Positions 41,381-50,652 are shown, counted from the first letter of the stretch. The stretch is DNA of 64,000 nt from Actinomadura sp. NBRC 104425 (GCF_030269545.1 NZ_BSTN01000021.1:1-64000); one strand, 5' to 3'. Numbers and translations: made by a program. Notes: a model not told the origin generated them from the letters alone.

Positions 41381-42302
41381 CCGTGCCCAGGGTGGCGTGG
41401 AGCACGGCGGGGTCGGCGGCGGCCTCGGGCACCGTCACACCGGGCGGGAGCATGACCGGGTACTGCGCCACGGCCCAGCCCCACAGGACCGCCGCGACGG
41501 CGAGCGCGGCGGTGACCCTGGCCAGGGCGTATCGGCGGAAGGCCAGCGCGACCATGGAGGCGAGCCCGGCGACGCCCGAAACGACGACGAGGGGCAGGGC
41601 GCGGCCGGTCAACCCGGTGTACAGCGACGGCGCGTCAACGCGCACGACGAAGATGCCCAGGATCGCGACGACGCCGGTGACCGCGGCGGTCCACAGGCCG
41701 CGCCGGCGGAACACGTCGGCCAGCCCCGGGTCGCCGCCGCGGCGCGCGTCGGCGGTGAGGTAGACGGCCGCCAGGTAGGCGGTGGCGCCGACCGCCAGCG
41801 CGCCGGCCATCAGCGACGTGGCGTTCCACCAGCTCGTCACGATGCCGCCGGCGGCGAGCCCGTAGGGGACGCGTCCGGACGCGACACCGCCCGCGATGGT
41901 GCCGAGGAAGAACGGGGTGAGCACCGACGACAGCGCGAACGCGCCGCCGAACAGCCGCTGCTGCCACAGCTCGGTGCTGGCCTTGCGGAACGCGAACGCG
42001 GCACCCCGCGCGATGATTCCGATCGCCACGAGGGTCAGCGGTATGTAGAGGGTGGAGCAGACCGAGGCGAAGACCCCGGGGAAACACGTCCAGAACATCA
42101 CCAGCACGAAGATCAGCCAGACGTGGTTGGCCTCCCAGACCGGGCCGATGGAGTGCTCGATCAGCTCGCGCTGGGCGCGACCGCGCCGGGCGCCGCCGGC
42201 CAGCGCGTCCCAGAACCCGCCGCCGAAATCGGCCCCGCCGAACAGCGCGTACAGGGTGAGACCCGCCCACGAGAAGAGCAGCAGCCACTGCGCGGCGGTC
42301 AC
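41280..42302 (-). CDS. cydB: Cytochrome bd ubiquinol/menaquinol oxidase subunit II
   Basis: 340 aa, about eight membrane helices. Typical opening WLLLFSWAGLTLYALFGGADFGGG, then IGPVWEANHVWLIFVLVMFWTCFPG. The GTG start overlaps the cydA stop (GTGA). It pairs with CydA to reduce O2 at low tension without pumping protons. No cydCD is adjacent. Confidence 0.95.
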   Translation of the reverse strand: MTAAQWLLLFSWAGLTLYALFGGADFGGGFWDALAGGARRGRAQRELIEHSIGPVWEANHVWLIFVLVMFWTCFPGVFASVCSTLYIPLTLVAIGIIARGAAFAFRKASTELWQQRLFGGAFALSSVLTPFFLGTIAGGVASGRVPYGLAAGGIVTSWWNATSLMAGALAVGATAYLAAVYLTADARRGGDPGLADVFRRRGLWTAAVTGVVAILGIFVVRVDAPSLYTGLTGRALPLVVVSGVAGLASMVALAFRRYALARVTAALAVAAVLWGWAVAQYPVMLPPGVTVPEAAADPAVLHATLGTVIAGMVLLVPSLLWLYVLFQRPAPGPSSKTTDR

Positions 42303-43654
42303 GGCGGGTACTCCTGCCCCCAGCCCTCCTGGGGCGCACTGACGCGCCGCCCCCGCAGCCGGAGAAGGACGTAGACGGTGGCCACGGTGAGCACGACGTA
42401 CACGGCGAGCACCACGATCAGCCCCGCCCACAGGCCGGGCGCCGGGTTGACCGCGTCCGCAGTGCGCTGGTGCTGCCAGACGATCCACGGCTGGCGGCCG
42501 ACCTCGGTGGTGATCCAGCCGGTTTCGAGCGCGAGCACCGCGGCCGGGCCGGACAGCACGGTCAGCCACAGGAACCAGCGGGTGCGGGGCAGGTCGCGGC
42601 GGCGCCACCACACGACCGCCAGCCAGCAGCCGAGCAGCAGCAGGGCGAACCCGATCGCCACCATCAGCTGAAAGCTCAGGTGCACCGCGTTGACCGGCGG
42701 ACGGTCGGCGACCGGCACCCTGTCCAGGCCCTGGACGACCGTGCCGGGCCGGTAGCCGACCAGGAGCGACAGCGCGTCCGGGATGCGGAGGGCGTACCGC
42801 ATCTCCCCGTCCAGGTAGAGGCCGCCCACGGACAGCGGGACGTGCGAGCCGGTCTCGTTGAGCCCTTCGATGGCGGCGAGCTTGGCGGGCTGGCGGTCGG
42901 CGAGCAGCCGGGCCAGGCCGTCCCCGACCGCGATTTGGAACGGCGTGACGACCGCCGCCACCGTGAACGGCAGCAGCAACCCGATGCGGTGGTAGCGGTC
43001 GCGGCGGCCGCGCAGCATCCCCGCGGCGTACACGGCGGCGATGCCGAAGCCGGCGACCATGAATGCGGCAAGGATCATGTGGACGGTCTGCCAGGGCGTG
43101 GCCGGGTTGAACATCGCCGCCCAGGGGCGCACGCCGGTGACCTTGCCGTCCGCCAGGTCGAACCCGCGCGGCTGGTTCATCCAGGCGTTGGCGCTGACGA
43201 CGAAGAACGCCGACGCGATCCCGGCGATGCACACCGGCAGCCCGGTCAGCAGGTGCACGCGGGGCGGCAGCCGGTCCCAGGCGTACAGGTAGATGCCCAG
43301 GAAGATGGCCTCGACGAAGAAGGCGAACCCCTCCAGCGCGAACGGCAGTCCGAGCACCTGCCCGTAGGTCGCCATCAGCCCGGGCCACAGCAGGCCCATC
43401 TCGAACGACAGGATCGTGCCGGACACCGCGCCGACGGCGAACAGCACGCCCATCGCCTTGGCCCAGCGGTGCGCGATCCGCTGGTACGCCTCGTCGCCGG
43501 TGCGGATGCCGCGCCAATGCGCGAAGACCGTCAGCGCCGGCATGCCCACGCCGAAGCAGGCGAGGATGATGTGCCAGCCGAGGGATACCCCCATCTGCGT
43601 CCGCGCCGCCACCAGATCGGCCGGCGTCGCGGCGTCGGCCGCCAGCACTCCCAT
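42299..43654 (-). CDS. cydA: Cytochrome bd oxidase subunit I
   Basis: 451 aa. GWHIILACFGVGMP carries the heme b595 His; the Q-loop GRQPWIVWQHQRTADAV has the conserved GRQPW; the selectivity region LSFEMGLLWPGLM is present. The short Q-loop is the actinobacterial form. Start ATG 43654 follows GAGGAGGG; an upstream in-frame start lacks a site. Confidence 0.95.
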   Translation of the reverse strand: MGVLAADAATPADLVAARTQMGVSLGWHIILACFGVGMPALTVFAHWRGIRTGDEAYQRIAHRWAKAMGVLFAVGAVSGTILSFEMGLLWPGLMATYGQVLGLPFALEGFAFFVEAIFLGIYLYAWDRLPPRVHLLTGLPVCIAGIASAFFVVSANAWMNQPRGFDLADGKVTGVRPWAAMFNPATPWQTVHMILAAFMVAGFGIAAVYAAGMLRGRRDRYHRIGLLLPFTVAAVVTPFQIAVGDGLARLLADRQPAKLAAIEGLNETGSHVPLSVGGLYLDGEMRYALRIPDALSLLVGYRPGTVVQGLDRVPVADRPPVNAVHLSFQLMVAIGFALLLLGCWLAVVWWRRRDLPRTRWFLWLTVLSGPAAVLALETGWITTEVGRQPWIVWQHQRTADAVNPAPGLWAGLIVVLAVYVVLTVATVYVLLRLRGRRVSAPQEGWGQEYPP

Positions 43655-44160
43655 GCGCCCTCCTCGGCGGTGACCGCTCCGGTTCGTGCCCCCCCCTTTC
43701 ATCACCGCGATCGGCGGGTTCACTCGCCCGGTTCGCTCCGGCGTCCGGCCGCAGCGCCCGTATCACTGGACGGCAGTCGGCGGGCTCGCCACGACCACCG
43801 GCACGCTCGTCCTTCGACCGGCGGCGTCAGCCGCGTGATCCAGCTCACCTGTTCCAACCTGCCGGCGCCTCCCGCCCGTGACCGGGTGGAGGGCAGCGGA
43901 CGGGTCGATGCGGCGGTCGCCGCGGACAGGGGCGGGCAGGCGCGGCTGGGCGTTCCGGTGCCCGCGAAGGCGGGTGTCCTTGGTCACAATTGCGGATCTG
44001 TGTGACGGCGGGACGAGTGCTCGCGGTGGAATTTGCCGCTCCCCACCCCGCCTCTCCGGTGGTTTCCCGCCATGTGTGTTCTCGGTGTGATTGCTGTGAA
44101 CGGTGTGGTCGGCGGACCGGGGACGGACAAGCAAAGATCGTTTTTAGATTTTACCTTTGC
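43655..44160. other. Gene-free stretch upstream of cydAB and the riboswitch
   Basis: About 500 bp with no credible gene on either strand; it becomes AT-richer from 44080 on. It should contain the cyd promoter, which I cannot place. Confidence 0.5.
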
Positions 44161-44164
44161 AGGT

Positions 44165-44194
44165 TTGCGAGTTCTTTGCCTCATCTCCTATGGT
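44165..44194 (+). promoter_or_regulatory. Candidate promoter of the riboswitch transcript
   Basis: TTGCGA (44165-44170), 18-bp spacer, TATGGT (44189-44194), in an unusually AT-rich patch. The transcript would start about 25 bases before the riboswitch. Confidence 0.5.
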
Positions 44195-44225
44195 CCGTGG
44201 TACTCCGCCGTCCGGGCACCGTTCT

Positions 44226-44378
44226 GCGCACCGGTCGGTGGGGCGCCTAATCCCATGGCGCCGGTCGCCTGGGAACCGGGGACCCAACAGTTCTTCGGGG
44301 TGAATCCGCGCGCAGCCGCGGTAGGGCCGCTCCTTGGTCCGAACCCGTCAGCTAACCCGGTCGGCAGTCAAGGAGAGG
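44226..44378 (+). promoter_or_regulatory. c-di-AMP riboswitch (ydaO/yuaA type)
   Basis: The conserved blocks appear in order: CGCCTAATCCC, ACCGGGGACCCA, GGGGTGAATCC, GGTAGGGCCGC, and CCGAACCCGTCAGCTAACCC followed by GGTCGGC. In actinobacteria this class sits in front of resuscitation and cell-wall hydrolase genes and switches them off at high c-di-AMP. Here the first gene is a 25-codon ORF and then a peptidoglycan amidase. Confidence 0.92.
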
Positions 44379-44385
44379 AGAGAAC

Positions 44386-44463
44386 ATGAAGGAGCCTCCC
44401 CGGCTCGGCCCCGCCATCTCCGCGGCGCGCCGCAACCGCCTCATGAAGATGCCAACGCCCTGA
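44386..44463 (+). CDS. 25-aa ORF directly after the riboswitch
   Basis: It encodes MKEPPRLGPAISAARRNRLM plus five residues, and has the best ribosome site in the area (AAGGAGAGGAG). It may be a leader peptide or the start of a lost riboswitch-controlled secreted protein. I recognise no family. The following 249 bp to the amidase hold no other gene. Confidence 0.5.
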   Translation: MKEPPRLGPAISAARRNRLMKMPTP

Positions 44464-44712
44464 TAGACGGGGCGGCCACGCCCTGAGCCCGGCCGCCTGT
44501 GCCTCCCGGCCACGCTGCCCTCCGCGGCGGTCTCCCCCTCGCCGGCCCCGGCTCTTCGACACTTTTCCGCCACTGGCGATACGAGCCGTTTCACACGCGG
44601 CTCGACATTTACGGCGCAGCCTCACGCCTCTTTTCCCGCGTGTTCTTCACCGCCTGCTCTCTTTCGGCTGCCCGCATTTCTCCAGAGCAGTTTCCCGGAA
44701 GGAAATACCCCC

Positions 44713-45516
44713 ATGAATCCGAACGCCGAGCACCGCCGTGACGATCCCTGGCCCGCCGAGCTGCCGCGCCGCTCGGTACTGCTGGGCGGCGGAGTCCTGC
44801 TGGGGAGCGCGGCGCTCGGCGTCGCCGCGGCACTGGGCCCGTCGGGCGAACACGAGGTGGCGAACGCCTCGAACGCCACCGACGCCACCGACGCCACCGG
44901 AATGGCGCAGGCCGCCCGGCCCGACAAGCCCCGGACGTCCCGGAAATCGCGTAAACCGGGCGCCGGCGCCCCGTTGATCCACTCGACCGCCGACTGGGGA
45001 GCGCGCACCCCCTACCGGCGGGCGACCGTGCTGTCCCGCGCACCCGAGTACATCGTGGTGCACCACACGTGCACCCCCAATGTCAGCGACTACTCGCTGC
45101 AGCAGGGCTACCGGCTCGCGCGTTCCATCCAGGGCGCGCACATGGGACAGGGATGGGGTGACACCGGCCAGCACTTCACCGTCAGCCGGGGCGGTCACAT
45201 CATGGAGGGCCGCAAGGGCAGCCTCTCCGCCGCCCGCAGGGGCCGGATGGTGATCGGCACGCACGTCGCCGGCGCCAACGGCTACACCGTCGGCATCGAA
45301 TGCGAGGGCACCTACAACTCGGTCCTGCCGCCCCGCCGCCTGCTGGACTCGCTCACCGAGCTGATCGCCTGGCTGTGCCGCCAGTACGACCTCGACCCGA
45401 TGAACGCGATCGTCCCGCACATGAAGTTCAACGACACCGACTGCTGCGGCTACGAGTTCGCCCCGACCCTGCCGCGCCTGCGCAAGCGAGTCGCCGCCGC
45501 CCTCCGCTCCGCCTGA
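44713..45516 (+). CDS. N-acetylmuramoyl-L-alanine amidase, PGRP type, secreted
   Basis: 267 aa. A Tat-like signal (PRRSVLLGGGVLLGSAALGV) and an Ala/Thr linker with NAT-DAT-DAT repeats precede the amidase_2/PGRP domain: STADWGART, VVHHTCTPN (Zn His), GDTGQHFTVSRGGHIMEG, NGYTVGIECEGTYN and VPHMKFNDTDCCG. It cleaves the bond between MurNAc and the stem peptide. Start ATG 44713 follows GGAAGG. The upstream riboswitch suggests control by c-di-AMP. Confidence 0.92.
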   Translation: MNPNAEHRRDDPWPAELPRRSVLLGGGVLLGSAALGVAAALGPSGEHEVANASNATDATDATGMAQAARPDKPRTSRKSRKPGAGAPLIHSTADWGARTPYRRATVLSRAPEYIVVHHTCTPNVSDYSLQQGYRLARSIQGAHMGQGWGDTGQHFTVSRGGHIMEGRKGSLSAARRGRMVIGTHVAGANGYTVGIECEGTYNSVLPPRRLLDSLTELIAWLCRQYDLDPMNAIVPHMKFNDTDCCGYEFAPTLPRLRKRVAAALRSA

Positions 45517-45715
45517 CATCCAAGGGACGCGAGCGCCATTGGCCGCAGCCACCCCCGCTGAAGACCGTGGCCAACACCACCACCAGCGGTCACGACGGGG
45601 AGCGCGGTTTGACGCCCACAGGTCATGGCGTCCGGGGGCCGCGGTGACGCGCCGAGGCGGGTGATAGGGGCGTCTTCGGCCGACCGAACCGGAGCGCCCG
45701 GCCCAACGGGGGACG
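45517..45715. other. Gene-free stretch before the tctA remnant
   Basis: No gene or clear site seen in about 200 bp. Confidence 0.4.
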
Positions 45716-46060
45716 AGCTGCTGGGCGTGTACACCGTCCGCAACAACGTGTTCAACATGTTCCTGGTGACGGGCTCGGCGTGCCGGGCTACCTGATGAAG
45801 AAGGTCGGCTGCGAACCCGGCCCGCTGGTGCTGGCGTTCGTGCTCGGCGGCTTCCTGGAACCGGCCTTCCGCCGCGCGATGCGCACCTTCGAGGGCGACC
45901 TCACGGGCGTCCTCACCCAGCCCATCGCCACCACCCTGCTCGGCGCGATCGTCGTCCTCGCCCTGGCCCCGACGGCGGTGCAGGTCCTGACCCGCCGCCG
46001 CAAGGCCGCCCCCTCCCCCGAGAAGAACCCCGCTCTCGTCTTAGGCGGACCGCCCGGGCG
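45716..46060 (+). pseudogene. Remnant of a TctA-type tricarboxylate transporter permease, frameshifted
   Basis: The frame first reads LLGVYTVRNNVFNMFLVTG, then one base is missing (GGC-TCGGCG for GGC-TTCGGCG, near 45774), and the next frame continues GVPGYLMKKVGCEPGPLVLA and AFVLGGFLEPAFRRAMRTF. This is the C-terminal end of TctA (normally ~500 aa); the first ~380 residues and the TctB/TctC partners are absent. Confidence 0.8.
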
Positions 46061-46168
46061 GGACGAGCAGGGCGGCAGGCCGGCGATTGACCTGTGCCGG
46101 ATGGACGGCATAGGTCACCGGCCTGCCGTGCATCCTGCGCCATACCGGCTTCTGGCATCCTTTGCCGC

Positions 46169-46936
46169 ATGTCCCTGTCGTACCTGCCCGACTCGGCGCA
46201 CCCACGGGTGGCGGTCGATCCGACCGTCCCCGCCGAGGACCGGCGGGCCCTTCGCGAGCACCAGGACGTGCTGACACCGGCCTCGAGCCCCGTGCCCGGG
46301 CGGCTGCAGGTGCTGATCGGCGGTTCCGTCGTCCGTCTCATCCGCAGATACCACGGCCGCTACATCGTGGCGGCCGACCTCGACCCGGACGCGAAGATTC
46401 TGCTGTGCCGGGCGCAGGAGGCGATCGACACGGTGCTGCAATCCGAGGTGAACAGGGCCGGGCTGCTCGACGGCATGGACAACGCGCTCACCCTCCCCGC
46501 CGAGGAGTGGGAGATCGCCCAGACGCTCATGACCCACTCGCGGATGCGGGAGGAGCAGCGGCGGCTCCGCGAGTCCGACCTGACACCGCTGGAGAAGTCC
46601 CGGTTCGCCCCGCAGCGTGAGGCCCTGCGCCGTTCCGTGGCGGCGGTGACCGAACGGATCGAGGCCCTAGAGGAGTACGCGGCGCATACGGCGGCGGCCG
46701 ACGACGCCTACCGGCGGCAGCGGCGCCGGGCCATGCCGCCGCCCGACCACAGCGCGCAGATCCTCGAGCTGGAACGGCGCAACGAGGCCTACGAGGAGCT
46801 GCTCGCCCGCACCGCCGCACACGAACTGGCGGCCGAGCGGATCGAGGAACTGGCCGAGGACGCCGCGGAGGTCGAGTCCGCCCTGCGCCGGGCGGGCGAC
46901 GCGGCCAGGCGCGTCGGTGGCCCGTCCGCACCCTGA
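46169..46936 (+). CDS. Uncharacterised coiled-coil protein
   Basis: 255 aa, no family recognised. The first ~110 residues look globular (GRYIVAADLDPDAKILLCRAQ); residues ~130-245 are charged and rich in Ala, Arg and Glu with heptad character (RREALRRSVAAVTERIEALEE in pieces, ERIEELAEDAAEVESALRRA). No signal peptide or membrane helix. Start ATG 46169 is chosen because the upstream frame lies over the tctA remnant. Confidence 0.65.
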   Translation: MSLSYLPDSAHPRVAVDPTVPAEDRRALREHQDVLTPASSPVPGRLQVLIGGSVVRLIRRYHGRYIVAADLDPDAKILLCRAQEAIDTVLQSEVNRAGLLDGMDNALTLPAEEWEIAQTLMTHSRMREEQRRLRESDLTPLEKSRFAPQREALRRSVAAVTERIEALEEYAAHTAAADDAYRRQRRRAMPPPDHSAQILELERRNEAYEELLARTAAHELAAERIEELAEDAAEVESALRRAGDAARRVGGPSAP

Positions 46937-46987
46937 CTTCGCGCGTTCCGGCGCGGTGTCCGCCGCGGAGGCGGATGATGGGACGGG

Positions 46988-47698
46988 ATGGACGAGCGAG
47001 CGGTCGAGGGCCTCTACGCGGCCTTCGCGGACGTGCCGCGGCCGAGGGCCGTGGCGGGGTGTCCGTGCTGCGTCGCGCCGGACGAGGACAGGGCGCTGCT
47101 CGCCCGGCCGCTGCGGGAGCTCGGCGCGGCCGATCTGCGCAGGTACGCGGCCAAGGCGATGACCACGTGGGGGGCGGAAGAGGAATTCCGCTACTTCGCG
47201 CCCCGCCTGCTCGAACTGGCCGCCGACGACGCCTTCGTCTGGCCCAGCGTGGAGATCGTGTTCGGCAAGCTCGGCATGGTCCCGTGGACGCAGTGGCCGC
47301 AGCGTGCGGCCCTCGAAGAGTTCCTGGCCGCGTTCTGGGCGCGGACGCTGGCGAGCCACCCGTCCCGTCCGGACGCCGGCACCGCGCTGTGCGCGCTGAC
47401 CTTGGCCGTCTCCGACGTCGCCCCCTACCTGAGCGGGTGGGAGCGGCTCGACACCGGCGCGGCCGTCCGCCAGCTGCACGACTTCACCGCCGACGGGCTC
47501 CGGTGGCGCGGCGGGCGGGTGCGGCTGACCAACGCCGAGTGGGACACCAACGTCCCGGCGTACCGCCAGGTCGTGGCATGGCTCACCGAGGGCCCCGCCC
47601 TGCGCGCCGTGCAGGCGGCCTTCGAGCGGCTCGACGACGAGCCGACGCTCGAACTGCTCCTGGAGATCGAGTACTCGCTACCGTCCCCCGCCGGCTGA
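46988..47698 (+). CDS. Uncharacterised protein with N-terminal CPCC motif
   Basis: 236 aa, soluble, rich in Trp and acidic residues. GCPCCVAPDED near residue 24 is the most striking motif and could bind metal or be redox-active. The rest is probably helical (LRRYAAKAMTTWGAEEEFRYF). I recognise no family. Its stop is 32 bp from the end of the convergent IclR gene. Confidence 0.65.
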   Translation: MDERAVEGLYAAFADVPRPRAVAGCPCCVAPDEDRALLARPLRELGAADLRRYAAKAMTTWGAEEEFRYFAPRLLELAADDAFVWPSVEIVFGKLGMVPWTQWPQRAALEEFLAAFWARTLASHPSRPDAGTALCALTLAVSDVAPYLSGWERLDTGAAVRQLHDFTADGLRWRGGRVRLTNAEWDTNVPAYRQVVAWLTEGPALRAVQAAFERLDDEPTLELLLEIEYSLPSPAG

Positions 47699-47729
47699 AC
47701 GGCGCGCCTCGGCGGCTCACGGCACCGGT

Positions 47730-48407
47730 TCAGCGCAGGAGGGAACCGAGCCGGGCGGCGGCGTCCACCACCAGGCGTCCCAGCGCGTCCTCGTCGGGCG
47801 CCTCGAACAGGGACAGGCCGATGCTGGTCTGCGGGTTGGCGCCGGGCACGACCGCGGAGATCCCGATGATGGACGCGGCGATCTCGCCGAAGGAGACGGC
47901 GAAGCCCCGGCGGCGGGCCAGGGCGACCTCCTGGCGTTCGCCGGGGACGGGAGGGCGCGCGGCCAGCATCGCCAGCCCGGCCGAGCCGCGGTCGATCGGA
48001 TCGAGCTGGCCGGGCCGGAACGCGACGTGCATCCGGGCGCGCCGCGGCTCCACGATCATCAGCATCCGCACCCGGTCGTCGCTCTCCCGCACGACCAGAT
48101 GGGCGGTCGCGCCGCTGGCGTCGGTCAGCTCCTCCAGCACCGGCCGGGCGAGGGTGCGCAGGTCCTGCTCGACCGGCTCGGCCAGGCGGACCAGGCCGGC
48201 GCCGAGCGAGATGCGCTTGAACCGGTCGCGGCGGCACAGGTGGTGGGCCTCCAGGGTCCGGACGAGCCGGTGCGCCACGGTGCGGTGCACGCCGACGGCC
48301 TCGGCGATCTCGCTGAGCGTCAGCCCGCGGGGGTGGTCGGCGAGCAGCTCCAGGATCTGCAGCCCGTTGTGCAGCGTCTTGGACATCCCGGAATCGACCG
48401 CTGACAT
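47730..48407 (-). CDS. IclR-family transcriptional regulator
   Basis: 225 aa: winged HTH (NGLQILELLADHPRGLTLSE and VGVHRTVAHRLVRTLE), then an IclR effector domain that is somewhat short at the C-terminus. Start ATG 48407 follows AGAGGAG. It is divergent from the catabolic operon at 48535-53474, with a palindrome between them. Confidence 0.9.
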   Translation of the reverse strand: MSAVDSGMSKTLHNGLQILELLADHPRGLTLSEIAEAVGVHRTVAHRLVRTLEAHHLCRRDRFKRISLGAGLVRLAEPVEQDLRTLARPVLEELTDASGATAHLVVRESDDRVRMLMIVEPRRARMHVAFRPGQLDPIDRGSAGLAMLAARPPVPGERQEVALARRRGFAVSFGEIAASIIGISAVVPGANPQTSIGLSLFEAPDEDALGRLVVDAAARLGSLLR

Positions 48408-48467
48408 GGCGCTCCTCTTGACGACTGTGAAGGGGGTCACTTACCGTGTCCGCACATCGCACTATGC

Positions 48468-48482
48468 GTGCGATAATCGCAC
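48468..48482. promoter_or_regulatory. Candidate IclR operator
   Basis: GTGCGAT-A-ATCGCAC, a perfect 7-1-7 palindrome in the gap between the IclR gene and the operon it faces. An imperfect GCACAT/ATGCGTGC pair lies just to its left. Confidence 0.65.
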
Positions 48483-48534
48483 ACTACCGGACGGGGCACC
48501 ACAGCACCAGGGGCGGCCCCGGGAGGGGCAGGGT

Positions 48535-49026
48535 ATGCCGGCGGATGACATCGCCGCCGACACGCTGCTGGGCATCCAGCGGCTGTACGGGGCGCAGAGC
48601 CATCTGATCGACGAGGGCAGGGCGGCCGAGTGGGCGGCGACGTTCACCGCCGACGGCGAGTTCCGCTCGCCGTCCTATCCGCGGCCGGCGACCGGCACGC
48701 GGGAGCTGACGGCCTTCGCCGAACGCTTCCACGCCTCCGCCCGCGCCGCGGGGCTGGTGACCCGCCACGTCCTCACGAACCTATGGGTGGAGTCGGCCGA
48801 CGACCACCGGGCCCGGGTCCGCGCCTATCTGCAGATCGTCAGCACCCCGGCGGGCGGCCCGTCCCGGCTGGAGCGGATGACCGTCGTCACCGACGACCTG
48901 GTGCGGGACGGCGGGCGCTGGCTGGTCCGGCGCCGCGCCGTCCACCGCGACGACGCCCCGCGCGACGGCGCGCGCGGCGGTCCCGCCCGGCGAGAACACG
49001 ACGAACACGACGAGGAGAACGCATGA
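48535..49026 (+). CDS. SnoaL/NTF2-like protein
   Basis: 163 aa. IQRLYGAQSHLIDEGRAAEW, FTADGEFRSP, RHVLTNLWVE and a final GGRWLVRRRAVHRDD fit the SnoaL_4/bile-acid 7-alpha-dehydratase-like group of NTF2-fold enzymes, which includes dehydratases and isomerases. The last ~20 residues are charged and disordered. First gene of the operon; its stop overlaps the next start (ATGA). Confidence 0.85.
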   Translation: MPADDIAADTLLGIQRLYGAQSHLIDEGRAAEWAATFTADGEFRSPSYPRPATGTRELTAFAERFHASARAAGLVTRHVLTNLWVESADDHRARVRAYLQIVSTPAGGPSRLERMTVVTDDLVRDGGRWLVRRRAVHRDDAPRDGARGGPARREHDEHDEENA

Positions 49027-49859
49027 CCGAGCCGGTGGGCCGGGTCCAGAACGCCCCGATGACCGCGCAGTACCCCGAGTTCCCGGGCAAGGCGGCCGTG
49101 ATCACCGGCGCCGCCCGCGGGATGGGGGCGCGGTTCGCCACCGCGCTCGCGGCGCGCGGGGTGCACGTCGTGGGCGCCGACATCGACGAGGCGGCGATGG
49201 CGGCGACCGCCGAGCAGATCGGCAAGGAGATCGGCGAGGGGATCGGCAAGGACGGCGCCGGGGAGCCGGAGCCCGGCCGGGTCGTCGCCGCGCGGGTCGA
49301 CGTCACCAGGCCCGAGGACCACGAGACCGTGGCGCGGCTGGCCCTGGAGCGGTTCGGCCGCCTGGACTTCTGGGTCAACAACGCGGGCGTCTTCCCGTAC
49401 GCGGCGGCCGAGGAGATCCCGTCCGAGCAGATCGGCGCGACGCTGTCGGTCAACGTCGAGGGCGTCCTGTACGGCGCGCAGGCCGCGGCGCGGCACATGT
49501 CCCCCGGCGGCGCGATCGTCAACATGTCGTCGGTGTCGGCGGTGCGGGTGCGGCGGGGCCGCGCCGCGTACTGCGCGTCCAAGGCGGCGGTGGCGCACCT
49601 GACCGAGTCCCTCGCCGTGGAGTTCGGTGACAAGGGCATCCGTGTCAACGCGATCGCGCCGGGCTACATCGACACCGACATGACCCGCTGGGTGAAGGAG
49701 GACCCGGACGCGCTGCGGCACGCACTGGACTCGGTGCCGCTGCACCGGCTGGGGTCCCCCGAGGAGGTCGTCGGGCCGCTGCTGTTCCTGCTGTCCGACA
49801 GCGCCCGCTACGTGACCGGACACAGCCTCGCGGTGGACGGCGGTTCCCGCCATGTCTGA
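49023..49859 (+). CDS. Short-chain dehydrogenase/reductase
   Basis: 278 aa. TGAARGMGARFATALA, NNAGVFPYAA, MSSVS and YCASKAAVAHL; the Asp in VGADIDEAA favours NAD. A Gly/Glu-rich insert (IGKEIGEGIGKDGAGEPEPG) lengthens the region after strand 2. The stop overlaps the next SDR start by 8 bp. Confidence 0.9.
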   Translation: MTEPVGRVQNAPMTAQYPEFPGKAAVITGAARGMGARFATALAARGVHVVGADIDEAAMAATAEQIGKEIGEGIGKDGAGEPEPGRVVAARVDVTRPEDHETVARLALERFGRLDFWVNNAGVFPYAAAEEIPSEQIGATLSVNVEGVLYGAQAAARHMSPGGAIVNMSSVSAVRVRRGRAAYCASKAAVAHLTESLAVEFGDKGIRVNAIAPGYIDTDMTRWVKEDPDALRHALDSVPLHRLGSPEEVVGPLLFLLSDSARYVTGHSLAVDGGSRHV

Positions 49860-50652
49860 CACCGCGTCCACCGAGACCGTGCGCTACCCGTCGGTCGTGC
49901 TGGTCACCGGCGCGGCGGGCGGCATGGGCGCCGGGCACGCCCGGGCGCTGGCCGCGCGGGGCGTGCACGTGTGCGTCGCCGACGTGGCCGACACCGGTCC
50001 GATCGTCGCGGAGATCCGCGCGGCGGGCGGTTCGGCGAGCGGCCACGCGCTGGACGTCGCCGACCCCGCCGCGTGGGCGCGGGTCGTGGCGCAGATCCGC
50101 GACGCGCACGGCGAGCTGGGCGGCCTGGTCAACAACGCCGGGATCTCGCGGCGGCTGGAGTTCCTCGACACCTCCGACGAGATCTGGGAGCAGGTCATGC
50201 GCATCAACCTGTTCGGCCCCTTCTACGGGATGAAGGCCGTGGCGGAGCTGATGCGCGACTCGGGCGGCGGCTCGATCGTCAACATCTCCTCCATCGCCGG
50301 GCGGATCGGCTACTTCTCGCCCGCGTACTCCTCCAGCAAATGGGGCCTGACCGGGCTGTCGAAATCGGCGGCCGGCGCCTTCGCCGAGTGGGGCATCCGC
50401 GTCAACTCCGTCCACCCGGGGCTGGTGGACACGCCGCTGCTGGACGGCGCCGACGCGTTCGTCGCCTCCGCCGTCGCCAGCATCCCCGCGGGGCGGACGG
50501 CCCGTCCCGAGGAGGTCACCGACGTCGTGCTCTACCTGCTGTCGGACCGTTCCACCTACCTGACCGGCGGCGAGGTCACGGTGGACGGCGGCCTGACCTC
50601 CAACGGCCTCTACCACCGCATCATCGCCGAATCGGGGGGTGCCCTGGCATGA
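49852..50652 (+). CDS. Short-chain dehydrogenase/reductase
   Basis: 266 aa. TGAAGGMGAGHARALA, NNAGISRRLEF, ISSIAGRIG, YSSSKWGLTGL and VDGGLTSNGL. VADVADT at the cofactor site suggests NAD. It is a sister of the SDR before it, and together they could act on two alcohol groups of one substrate. The stop overlaps the flavoprotein start (ATGA). Confidence 0.9.
   Translation: MSDTASTETVRYPSVVLVTGAAGGMGAGHARALAARGVHVCVADVADTGPIVAEIRAAGGSASGHALDVADPAAWARVVAQIRDAHGELGGLVNNAGISRRLEFLDTSDEIWEQVMRINLFGPFYGMKAVAELMRDSGGGSIVNISSIAGRIGYFSPAYSSSKWGLTGLSKSAAGAFAEWGIRVNSVHPGLVDTPLLDGADAFVASAVASIPAGRTARPEEVTDVVLYLLSDRSTYLTGGEVTVDGGLTSNGLYHRIIAESGGALA

Noticed and set aside
44386..44463. The 25-codon ORF as a lanthipeptide or other RiPP precursor
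   Set aside because: No Cys, no recognisable core or leader motif and no modifying enzymes nearby.
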